Source: Deltaproteobacteria bacterium CG_4_9_14_3_um_filter_63_12
GTDB lineage: Bacteria > Myxococcota_A > Bradymonadia > UBA4248 > UM-FILTER-63-12
Direction: 5' to 3'
Assembly: GCA_002789955.1 (NCBI GenBank)
Contig: PFUG01000301.1
Coordinates: 1-33,102 of the forward strand
Length of the DNA stretch: 33,102 nucleotides
Below, piece by piece: positions 26,191 to 33,102 of the stretch. Made by a program: the position numbers and the translations under genes. Every line of letters starts with the position of its first letter. Within the stretch, counting starts at the first letter, position 1. Under the pieces are notes generated by a model. That model was not told the origin of the DNA. It was given only the letters and a program-made list of their open reading frames with translations, and ran no database searches.

Positions 26191-27789
26191 ATGAATCCCG
26201 AGCTCCGCTTCATGCACTGCGCGCCCCGTTCACTCTCACTTTTGCTTGCCTTGGGGATGGCGGCCACGTTCGTCGTCGCCTGCGACGATGGAGGGGGAAA
26301 GAAGCCCGCCGCAGACACGGTGAGCGAGACCTCGGTGGACGTCGTCGAAGAGATCGACACCCCCATCGAGGAGACGACACCCGACCTCGTCGAGGAGCTC
26401 GTCGAACCCCCGCCGCTTTTCGCCCCGCTGCGCGTCGCCTTTGCTTATCGCGACCCGGAGGCTCCCAGCGATCCCGTCTCGCTCTATATCGCCAGCTATA
26501 CTGATGGCGAGAACTTGCGAAAAGCAGACTTGGCGGCGATGACCACCAACATCGATTGCTACCTCGGCGGAACCTGCTACCTGAACCAGGATCTCAGCTA
26601 CTTCGTCTTCCACACGGGAACTGGCGAGCTGCGGATAGCCCCTATTGGCGCAGGTCCCAGTGTCGCGGACAGCGATCTTCAGCTTGTCGCCTCCGACGTA
26701 CCCCAGAGCAGCATCCAATTCGCTGGGCACCGACTGGCCTACGTCTCCGTTGACCGCGTCTACTATATGGACCTCAGCGGTGGGCTGACCTCGCCTAAGG
26801 ACCTGGGATATCTGTTGCCTCAGCTTGGGGACGGCATCAACTATCAAGGCGGCGGAATCGCCATGGGCACCCAGGGCGACTTCTTGCTCGTCTATCGCTA
26901 TGACCTCTCGAGTCTGGGCGTCTGGAAGGTCTCTCTGGCCACGGGCGAGGAGACCTTCATGTACCGCTTTGGGATTCCGCGGGCCGCGGGTTCGACATTC
27001 GGAGGGACCAACCCCATCAGCGTCTCGGCCGACGGCGAGACGGCCGTGATCCTCGTCGAAGGCATCACGCTCTACGGCACCTGCACCGGCAACGCCGATT
27101 GTACGGACGTCCCCGAAGGCACTTGTCAGTTCTACACCAACGACGCGGGCGTCAAGAGCTCGACCGGGCTCTGCGGCGCCAACCAGTCGACTTTGCAGCG
27201 TTTCTCCCTCACGGACGGCAACCTGGGGACGGCGTGCTCGGAAGACACCGACTGCAGCGCACCTCACCGTTGCCTCATCGACCCCACGACGTTGCTCGAT
27301 GGAACGCCGAAGAAGATCTGCTCTCCTCGCTCGTACACCATTGGGCCCAAGAGCCCGGCTGGCTGCACCCTGCGCGGAGTGAACCAATTTGCGGACGTCG
27401 CGCCGAAGCTGCGTCGGACACCGAACGACGACATCGTCTTTCTCGGCAAGAACGACTGTGGCGACCTCAACATCAGCAACAACGCCGTGGTGACGCTCTC
27501 CGCCGACCTCGATCCTACAACGCTGACGTACCTCGAGGGGCCCTATGACCACGACTTTGGTCAAAGCTTCTGCTACGACGCTCAAGAGGACTCGTGGGAC
27601 TACCCTGCTTGCTCCATCGACATCCAGGACTTCGACATGGGGCTGGACGGTGGGTTGGTGATTCGAGGAAGCGCTCGTAACGACCGCATCGGGCGGGAGG
27701 TCTGGCTCTATGATGAGAGCGGAATCCGCTTCCCGCTGACCAACGATCTGTTCTTCGATGTCGACGCGTTCTACGCGGTGACACCCTGA
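26191..27789 (+). CDS. Secreted lipoprotein of unknown function
   Basis: 532 residues. The signal peptide ends in a lipobox (FVVAC, Cys31). An acidic low-complexity linker rich in Glu, Asp, Thr and Val follows (about 36-75). The body has repeated short beta-rich segments (RLAYVSVDRVYYMDLSGG, GDFLLVYRYDLSSLGVWKV, DGETAVILVEG) suggestive of a WD40/TolB-like propeller. Two Cys-rich inserts, CTGNADCTDVPEGTC and CSEDTDCSAPHRC, resemble small disulfide modules common in exported proteins of Myxococcota-type bacteria. The ATG at 26191 follows CAGGAG. No enzyme motif is recognised. It stands apart from its neighbours, with its own promoter candidate. Confidence 0.75.
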   Translation: MNPELRFMHCAPRSLSLLLALGMAATFVVACDDGGGKKPAADTVSETSVDVVEEIDTPIEETTPDLVEELVEPPPLFAPLRVAFAYRDPEAPSDPVSLYIASYTDGENLRKADLAAMTTNIDCYLGGTCYLNQDLSYFVFHTGTGELRIAPIGAGPSVADSDLQLVASDVPQSSIQFAGHRLAYVSVDRVYYMDLSGGLTSPKDLGYLLPQLGDGINYQGGGIAMGTQGDFLLVYRYDLSSLGVWKVSLATGEETFMYRFGIPRAAGSTFGGTNPISVSADGETAVILVEGITLYGTCTGNADCTDVPEGTCQFYTNDAGVKSSTGLCGANQSTLQRFSLTDGNLGTACSEDTDCSAPHRCLIDPTTLLDGTPKKICSPRSYTIGPKSPAGCTLRGVNQFADVAPKLRRTPNDDIVFLGKNDCGDLNISNNAVVTLSADLDPTTLTYLEGPYDHDFGQSFCYDAQEDSWDYPACSIDIQDFDMGLDGGLVIRGSARNDRIGREVWLYDESGIRFPLTNDLFFDVDAFYAVTP

Positions 27790-28044
27790 TTCAAAGCCCC
27801 ACCTCGCCCTCCCGCCCCGCTGGTCTTGAGTTCGCGTTGGTGGTAGGTTGCCGCCTTTCGCACCGACTCTTTGGGCTCGGCGCGAGGGGAACTGGGTGTT
27901 TTCGCCTGGATTCCAGACTCTCTCCGTCGAAACCAACAGGGAAGACCCCGACGACTCGGTGGGCTGCCGATCGCAGACCCCCTGTCGTACGTCCTTGGTC
28001 TCCCCTGCGGCCGGGCTCGCCTAGCGCTCTCTGAGGTCATGCTC

Positions 28045-28878
28045 ATGCTCATCGATTTTTTCACCTACACCAATGCGACCGAGGGTGGTCAACTCAGCGC
28101 AGCGGAGCTGATTGCCGGCGCGGCAGCGTGTTCTCTCGACGGCATCTGCATCACGGACCGCGAATACAGCTCCCACGCAAAGGAGCTCCTCGCTGCGGCC
28201 GAGACCTCGAAGGTCTTTGTCGGACTCGGCGTAGAGCTCGAAGTCGAAGGGGGTCTACTGGTCTGCTTCCCGAGCCGAGTGGACGGGTTCCTGTTCAATG
28301 AGGACTGGCGTGAGCTTACGACCTTCGGGACACCATCGGCCCAGGAGGTCATCGACTTCATGAACGCTAGAGACGGCGCGGTCATTGCGCGCAACGTCTT
28401 CCAGCGCGAGGCCCTCGCCCTCGGCGACAGCGTATTTCGCCTGCGCGGGTTGGCGGGCATCGATGCTCTCAATCCTCTGCGCCGGCGGATCGAGAACGAG
28501 CTTGCGCTCGAGGCTGCGACCTCGTTAGGGGTCGCAGCCGTGGCTGGGTCTGGAGCCATGCATTCGCTCAAGGAGCTGGGCAAAGCGGCCACTCTCATGG
28601 GCGACGAGATCACGACCCAAGAGCAGCTCGTTGCAACCCTTCAGGCTGCGGAGGTTTGGCCGACTTGCCTGGACGCACGGGCGAACTGGGCTCCAACCGG
28701 CGGCCAGGGCGGCGGTGGCAGCCAGGGGGGCGGTCGTCCTCGGACGGATGGGCCGCGGGGGCGGCGCGACAGCCCTCGAGAGGGGCGTGGCGACGGTCCA
28801 CGTGACCGACGCGGTGGAAGCGGTGGGGGTGGCGGTGGTCGCGGTCGGCGCCGCCCTCGTCCCGACGGCGAGCGATAA
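28045..28878 (+). CDS. Degenerate PHP-fold protein with Arg/Gly-rich tail
   Basis: 277 residues. Residues 1-205 follow the polymerase and histidinol phosphatase (PHP) plan segment by segment, but the metal ligands are mostly lost. The usual DLHxH near the start is DFFTY, ITDHD is ITDRE (37-40), the AHP segment is ARNVF (115-119), and GSDAH is GSGAMH. Glu64 in GLGVELEVEGG is kept. A phosphatase role is therefore doubtful. Residues 219-277 are almost only Gly, Arg, Pro, Asp and Ser, including RGG and GRG units, typical of RNA-binding tails; a nucleic-acid-linked role is inferred. GAGG at 28033-28036 favours the ATG at 28045; an in-frame ATG at 28039 is an alternative. Confidence 0.7.
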   Translation: MLIDFFTYTNATEGGQLSAAELIAGAAACSLDGICITDREYSSHAKELLAAAETSKVFVGLGVELEVEGGLLVCFPSRVDGFLFNEDWRELTTFGTPSAQEVIDFMNARDGAVIARNVFQREALALGDSVFRLRGLAGIDALNPLRRRIENELALEAATSLGVAAVAGSGAMHSLKELGKAATLMGDEITTQEQLVATLQAAEVWPTCLDARANWAPTGGQGGGGSQGGGRPRTDGPRGRRDSPREGRGDGPRDRRGGSGGGGGGRGRRRPRPDGER

Positions 28879-29011
28879 CTGGCACTGGCAGCTCGCGTCG
28901 GGTACCGGCCCGAAACACATGAAGATTTCCTTTTAGATTCCGGTCAGTAGAAGAAAACCTAAGCGTGCGAATTCGACTCCTTCCACCCCCCAACGCTGGG
29001 CTCAGGTCCGC

Positions 29012-29040
29012 TTGACAGCCCAGAGGGGACACACTAGCCT
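29012..29040 (+). promoter_or_regulatory. Candidate sigma-70 promoter of the nuo cluster
   Basis: A perfect TTGACA at 29012-29017, a 17-base spacer and a weaker TAGCCT at 29035-29040. It lies about 170 bases before nuoE, in the 332-base gap after the PHP-like gene. That gap also holds a self-complementary GGGGGATCCCCC at 29100-29111 in the presumed leader, and otherwise nothing I recognise. Confidence 0.5.
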
Positions 29041-29210
29041 CCACTTCGCTCAAGAGCGCTCAAAATTGGGGCTCACGCGTCTTTGGGCAACGCAAACCTG
29101 GGGGATCCCCCTCTTCATCACCAGCCCTCGTTTCGAAGGGCCATCCCGTCCTTGCAAGATCAATGGTGTTCGCGGAGCCAAGTCCGCTTACACCCGAACG
29201 GAAGGGTGCA

Positions 29211-29717
29211 ATGGAACTGGAATTCTCGAGCCAAGCCGAGGAGCGATTTCAGGCCATCTTGAAACGCTACCCGAATACTCGGGCGGCCTTGTTGCCGACG
29301 CTCTTCGTCGCACAAGACGATTTTGGATATCTGTCTGTCGGTGCGATGGAGTACGTGGCGGGTCGTCTGGAGCTGCCGCCTTCGAAGGTGTTGAACGTTG
29401 GCACGTTCTACACCATGTACAACAAGCGTCCCGTCGGGAAGTACCATGTGCAGGTCTGCGCGAGCATCTCCTGTGCGCTCATGGGTGCTCATCGCCTGGT
29501 CCATCAATTGGAGCAGAAGCTGGGCATTCGGCTGGGAGAGACCACCGAAGATGGGCAATTCACGCTCAGCGAGGTGGAGTGTCTGGCAAGCTGCGGCACC
29601 GCGCCCATGCTCCAGATCAATGACGACTACCACGAGAACTTGAAGACTCCGGAGTCGATCGACGCAGTGTTCAAGCCACTGCTTGGCGACTCCAAGAAGC
29701 CCAACCAGGGCCGCTGA
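29211..29717 (+). CDS. nuoE: NADH-quinone oxidoreductase subunit E
   Basis: A 168-residue thioredoxin-like 2Fe-2S subunit of complex I, part of the peripheral NADH-oxidising arm with NuoF and NuoG. Cluster ligands are Cys83 and Cys88 (VCASISC) and Cys124 and Cys128 (CLASCGTAPM). The N-terminal helical part includes ALLPTLFVAQDDFGYLSVGAM and LNVGTFYTMYNKRPVGKY, as in the family. The ATG at 29211 has GGAAGGG upstream; an in-frame ATG at 29163 would add 16 residues without such a site. nuoF follows after 25 bases. Confidence 0.95.
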   Translation: MELEFSSQAEERFQAILKRYPNTRAALLPTLFVAQDDFGYLSVGAMEYVAGRLELPPSKVLNVGTFYTMYNKRPVGKYHVQVCASISCALMGAHRLVHQLEQKLGIRLGETTEDGQFTLSEVECLASCGTAPMLQINDDYHENLKTPESIDAVFKPLLGDSKKPNQGR

Positions 29718-29742
29718 ACCCTTTGGTTCCACAGAGGAAGGC

Positions 29743-31017
29743 ATGCGGAAGCTGTTCACCAAATGTCTAGACTTCGAAAAGCCTTGGGATATCGACGTCT
29801 ATATTTCGAAACAAGGGGGCTATCGCTCCCCGAAGAAGTCCTTGTCGATGGAGCCGAGCGCGATCATCGACGAGGTCAAGAAATCGAATTTACGAGGCCG
29901 AGGCGGTGCCGGGTTCCCAACGGGCCTGAAGTGGAGCTTTCTCCCCAAAGACTCTGAGGCCCCAAAGTACCTCGTGATCAACGCCGACGAGGGCGAGCCG
30001 GGAACTTTCAAGGACCGACTCATCCTCGAGTTCGACCCCCATCGCCTGCTCGAAGGCTGCATCACGGCCTGCTACACGCTTGGTGCGCACGTTTGCTACA
30101 TCTACATCCGCGGCGAGCTCAGGCAGTGCCATGCGCGAGTGGAAGAGGCGATCGCACAGGCCCGCAGCCGGGGCTTCTTGGGCGAGGGGATCTTCGGCAC
30201 GAAGTATGACCTCGAAATCTACGTCCACACCGGCGCGGGTGCGTACATCTGTGGGGAGGAGACTGCTCTGCTCGAGAGCCTCGAGGGCAAGGCTGGCAAA
30301 CCCCGCATGAAGCCCCCTTTCCCGGCGGTCGTCGGCCTCTTCGGCTGTCCAACGATCATCAACAACGTCGAGACCATCGCTTGTATCCCCACGATCATAA
30401 ACGATGGCGGCGAGGCCTTCGCGGCCGATGGCTGCGAGCGCAATGGCGGGATCAAGCTCTACGGCATCTCCGGCCACTCTGCACGGCCTGGGATGTACGA
30501 GGCGCCGCAAGGCATCTCGATGCGTGAGCTCATTTACGGCGACGATTTCGGTCGCGGCATCCGCGAGGGGCGAGAGCTCAAGGGGGTCATCCCCGGAGGC
30601 TCGAGCTGCCCATGCATCTTGCCGGCGGATATCGACGTCGCGATGGACTTCGATTCGCTCCGCAAGGTCAATTCGCTCTTTGGGACTGGCGGCCTCATCT
30701 TGATGGATGATCAGACCTGCATGGTCCGTGTGGCGGCGACTTTGGCGACGTTCTACCACATCGAGAGTTGTGGTCAGTGTACGCCATGTCGAGAAGGCAC
30801 CGGCTGGCTCAAGCGAGTCCTCGACAACATCGAAGCGGGCACAGGCACCCCAAAGGACCTCGCCCTCCTCAAGGATGTCTGCGACAACATCGCAGGCAAC
30901 ACTATCTGCCCTCACGGCGACGCCGCGTCGATGGCGGTCGGCTCGTATTTGCGGCACTTCATGCCCGAGTTCGAAGCCCACGTCGAGCGGGGTGGGTGTT
31001 GGTTCCCCGAATGGTAG
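29743..31017 (+). CDS. nuoF: NADH-quinone oxidoreductase subunit F
   Basis: A 424-residue flavoprotein subunit that binds NADH and FMN and passes electrons into the iron-sulfur chain. Visible motifs are GRGGAGFPTGLKW (52-64), NADEGEPGTFKDR, ICGEETALLESLEGK and the 4Fe-4S site ESCGQCTPCREG, with ligands Cys343, Cys346 and Cys349 plus Cys389 in NTICPHGDA. The length is normal. The ATG at 29743 follows AGAGGAAG. In most genomes nuoG comes next; here the next gene is nuoJ. Confidence 0.97.
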   Translation: MRKLFTKCLDFEKPWDIDVYISKQGGYRSPKKSLSMEPSAIIDEVKKSNLRGRGGAGFPTGLKWSFLPKDSEAPKYLVINADEGEPGTFKDRLILEFDPHRLLEGCITACYTLGAHVCYIYIRGELRQCHARVEEAIAQARSRGFLGEGIFGTKYDLEIYVHTGAGAYICGEETALLESLEGKAGKPRMKPPFPAVVGLFGCPTIINNVETIACIPTIINDGGEAFAADGCERNGGIKLYGISGHSARPGMYEAPQGISMRELIYGDDFGRGIREGRELKGVIPGGSSCPCILPADIDVAMDFDSLRKVNSLFGTGGLILMDDQTCMVRVAATLATFYHIESCGQCTPCREGTGWLKRVLDNIEAGTGTPKDLALLKDVCDNIAGNTICPHGDAASMAVGSYLRHFMPEFEAHVERGGCWFPEW

Positions 31018-31093
31018 TTCTGCGAGCGTAGAGCTTTGCTTTGCATCGCGCAGGTCTGGCTGCAGCTAAGAGCTGCTCACGAGGACGGTTCTG

Positions 31094-32503
31094 ATGAGCT
31101 TGGAACTGGTCACATTTGTCATGCTTTCGGCTGGGCTCTTGGGCACAGCGGTGATTGTACTCATCGCGCGCAACCCCATCCACAGCGCCATCTCGCTGAT
31201 CGCGAGTTTCTTCTGTCTGGCAGGCCTGTACCTGACTTTGAACGCCAGCTTCGTGGCGGTCATCCAGGTCTTGGTTTACGCTGGCGCGATCATGGTTCTG
31301 TTCCTCTTCGTAATCATGTTGCTGAACCTCTCCGAGAAAGATCTCGGAGACGCGAAGTGGAACTTCGGCAAGGTGATGGGCGTCGGTGCGGTCCTGATGC
31401 TGGGGTGCGTTCTCATCTGGGCCATCGTTGGCGCCAACAAGCGCTACCTCAACGAGCCGGCGGTCAATCGCTTCGGTGCGTTCGAGACTCTGCAAAACAC
31501 GGCTGCGAAGTACAGCTTCACCTCAGCCAACGAGCGCGGGGCGTATTTTGAGCAGCTGCTCCGTCTGCGGGTCATGGCCTCGCAGAAGGTCCGCCTCCAG
31601 ATGGGCACGGCCGAGGCCCAAGAGGACGCTTGCCGTGTGGTCTCGCGTTACGATCTGTCCATTAGCCCCAGCCTCTGTGTCGAGCGCTCCGTTCAGGAGT
31701 CGGCAAAGTCCTACGCCATCACCCAGCTGGTGAACCTCGACGAACAGCTGGCCTCGCTCGAGGCCGTGGTCGACGCTTCCAACGTTCCCGCCGCGTGGCG
31801 CGGTGACAACGCCGACCGTATCCCAGGCTCCGAGCCTACCCGCGAGGAGTGGGCGACGCTCCTGGTCGTCGAGATTGTCTACGCTAACCGGCTCGATCAG
31901 CTCGTCGATGTCGCCGCCAAGCCGGTCCTCAGCCCTGAAGAGCTCTCGGCGCTCGACGCGCTCGCCGTGCCTGCAAACCTCACTCAACCCTCGAACAACC
32001 TGCACGGCGCCGATCTGCGTGCGCTCGCGACGATGGAGCCCGGCGCTCGCTTCAAGGTCGCACAGCAGCGTTTCGACGAGCTCAATCGCCGTGTCGACCA
32101 GAAAGTGCGCGAGGCAGAAGGCTTCAAGACTTTCGTCGTGACCAGCGAGCGGCTCATCGCCGACTATCGCCGGGATGCTGCTGAGGTCCTGGGCAATCGA
32201 CGCTCAGGTAGAACCGATTTGGTGATGTCCAAGCTGATCGCGCTGCAGAGCCAGGCTCGTGGACGCTTCACCGCGGTGGAGCGCGACCTGGTTCGCGAGG
32301 TTCTCCGCTCCCTCAGCTCATCAGGCCCCCGGCACTTGGCAGCCATGAGCCAACCGGCCCTCTATAACAAGGACGACTTCGGCTCGGTGCGGGCCGTAGG
32401 TCGCCAATTCTTTACGACTTATCTACTTCCTTTCGAGGTCACCAGCGTGTTGCTGCTCGTTGGTATCCTCGGTGCGGTCGTGATCGCCAAACGGCGGATG
32501 TAA
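31094..32503 (+). CDS. nuoJ: NADH-quinone oxidoreductase subunit J with a ~300-residue insertion
   Basis: 469 residues, where NuoJ is normally about 165-185. Residues 1-115 give four membrane helices with the family core (NPIHSAISLIASFF, then FVAVIQVLVYAGAIMVLFLFVIMLL). Residues 430-469 give the usual last helix (FTTYLLPFEVTSVLLLVGILGAVVIAKRRM region). Between them lies a soluble, mostly helical and charged insert (about 117-428; DNA 31442-32377) with two cysteines (180 and 195). From the known NuoJ topology the fourth-to-fifth helix loop faces the periplasm, so the insert should too. The reading frame is continuous and codon use looks the same throughout, arguing against a frameshift or a recent insertion. 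NuoJ is part of the proton-pumping membrane arm. Confidence 0.9.
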   Translation: MSLELVTFVMLSAGLLGTAVIVLIARNPIHSAISLIASFFCLAGLYLTLNASFVAVIQVLVYAGAIMVLFLFVIMLLNLSEKDLGDAKWNFGKVMGVGAVLMLGCVLIWAIVGANKRYLNEPAVNRFGAFETLQNTAAKYSFTSANERGAYFEQLLRLRVMASQKVRLQMGTAEAQEDACRVVSRYDLSISPSLCVERSVQESAKSYAITQLVNLDEQLASLEAVVDASNVPAAWRGDNADRIPGSEPTREEWATLLVVEIVYANRLDQLVDVAAKPVLSPEELSALDALAVPANLTQPSNNLHGADLRALATMEPGARFKVAQQRFDELNRRVDQKVREAEGFKTFVVTSERLIADYRRDAAEVLGNRRSGRTDLVMSKLIALQSQARGRFTAVERDLVREVLRSLSSSGPRHLAAMSQPALYNKDDFGSVRAVGRQFFTTYLLPFEVTSVLLLVGILGAVVIAKRRM

Positions 32504-32522
32504 ACGAACGGAGAAGCTCGAG

Positions 32523-32834
32523 ATGGGCACTGAAATCCCCCTCAGTTACTACCTCATCGTGAGCGCGATGCTCTTCTCCATCGGAACCATCGCGGTCCTG
32601 GTGAGGCGAAACGCGCTGGTGATCTTCATGGGCGTCGAGATGATGCTGAACTCGGTGAACCTCACGTTCATTGCGTTCGCCAAATATCGAAGCGACCTCG
32701 ACGGACATTCCATCGCGCTCTTCGTCATGGCGGTTGCCGCCGCCGAAGCCGCGGTGGGACTGGCCATCGTGCTCAACCTGTTCCGGCATAAACGTTCGGT
32801 GAACGTCGACGACGCAACCTCTCTTCGTCATTGA
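32523..32834 (+). CDS. nuoK: NADH-quinone oxidoreductase subunit K
   Basis: A 103-residue membrane subunit of normal size with three hydrophobic helices. The second has the conserved Glu in GVEMMLNSVNLTF, part of the proton path, and the third has AVAAAEAAVGLAIVLNLFR with its own conserved Glu. It follows nuoJ by 19 bases and precedes nuoL, the usual J-K-L order. Confidence 0.96.
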   Translation: MGTEIPLSYYLIVSAMLFSIGTIAVLVRRNALVIFMGVEMMLNSVNLTFIAFAKYRSDLDGHSIALFVMAVAAAEAAVGLAIVLNLFRHKRSVNVDDATSLRH

Positions 32835-32898
32835 TGTTTTCATCGTTTCTGGGCAACTTACTCGGACTTTCACCGACTGAACCTAAAAAGCAAGAGCC

Positions 32899-33102
32899 AT
32901 GGAAAGCCTTACGGCCGCCAATTTCTACATCCTTGGCCTGATCCTCCTGCTGCCTCTGCTCGGGGCGCTATTCAACGGGCTGTTGGGCAACAGGTTGCCC
33001 AAGCAGGTCGTCTGGCTGGTCGCCTGTGGCACGGTTGGATTGGCTTTCGCCTTGGCGCTCTTCAGCGTCTCCACCATGTGGAACTCCTCGGAGCTCGAGA
33101 CT
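32899..33102 (+). CDS. nuoL: NADH-quinone oxidoreductase subunit L, N-terminal fragment
   Basis: The first 68 codons of a gene that runs off the right edge. The start reads MESLTAANFYILGLILLLPL, then LGALFNGLLGNRLPK and a second hydrophobic helix, as in the N-terminus of the NuoL antiporter-like subunit. Position directly after nuoK supports the call. The ribosome binding site is weak. The conserved proton-channel residues lie beyond the window. Confidence 0.85.
   Translation, partial: MESLTAANFYILGLILLLPLLGALFNGLLGNRLPKQVVWLVACGTVGLAFALALFSVSTMWNSSELET

Noticed and set aside
31094-32503. Frameshifted or fused gene explaining the long NuoJ
   Set aside because: The frame is continuous from the first to the last NuoJ segment, and both ends keep family sequence in the same frame, so a genuine insertion is the simpler reading.

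Overview
The window looks like chromosomal DNA of a GC-rich (about 60% by eye) Gram-negative bacterium of the former Deltaproteobacteria, most likely Myxococcota or a Bradymonadales-like lineage. Lineage clues are several large lipoproteins with Cys-bounded 'DNDGDG' repeats, a lipoprotein-type Slt70 transglycosylase, an AsmA-like protein fused to a GT51 transglycosylase domain, and a glyQ-glyS-ppdK block. The lineage call is inference from gene content; there is no rRNA or tRNA in the window to anchor it.

Layout. (1) 230-4564, plus strand: a glutaredoxin-like protein, translationally coupled to a membrane-anchored TlpA-type thioredoxin; a beta-keto-acid cleavage enzyme (BKACE); and a lytic transglycosylase. 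(2) 4604-6156: an ECF sigma factor with its zinc-finger membrane anti-sigma factor, preceded by a textbook ECF promoter that suggests autoregulation. (3) 6301-7071: smpB and a small cold-shock-domain protein. (4) 7299-17402: glyQ, glyS, ppdK and two lipoproteins that follow ppdK with 4-base ATGA overlaps. (5) 17403-17752: an intergenic array of perfect inverted repeats. (6) 17753-25591, minus strand: an AIPR-family putative phage-defence gene, the AsmA-like/GT51 glycosyltransferase and a bifunctional proline-catabolism enzyme (putA). (7) 26191-28878, plus strand: a lipoprotein and a degenerate PHP-fold protein with an Arg/Gly tail. (8) 29211 to the end: part of a complex I operon, nuoE-nuoF-nuoJ-nuoK-nuoL, with nuoL running off the window.

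The strongest unexplained signals are four. A structured element of about 77 nt is present in sense orientation in front of both the cold-shock gene and ppdK, with a compensatory base-pair change in its outer stem. NuoJ carries about 300 extra residues between its fourth and fifth membrane helices. The PHP-fold protein has lost almost all metal ligands and ends in an RGG-rich tail. A dispersed repeat of about 73 nt with hairpins occurs at 22313-22384 and 26102-26174.

Functionally, much of the window concerns the envelope (sigma/anti-sigma pair, two glycan-acting enzymes, thiol redox proteins, four lipoproteins counting the transglycosylase) and central energy metabolism (PPDK, proline oxidation, complex I). 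The AIPR gene is the only likely defence gene seen. No tRNA, rRNA, CRISPR array, transposase or integrase was found.
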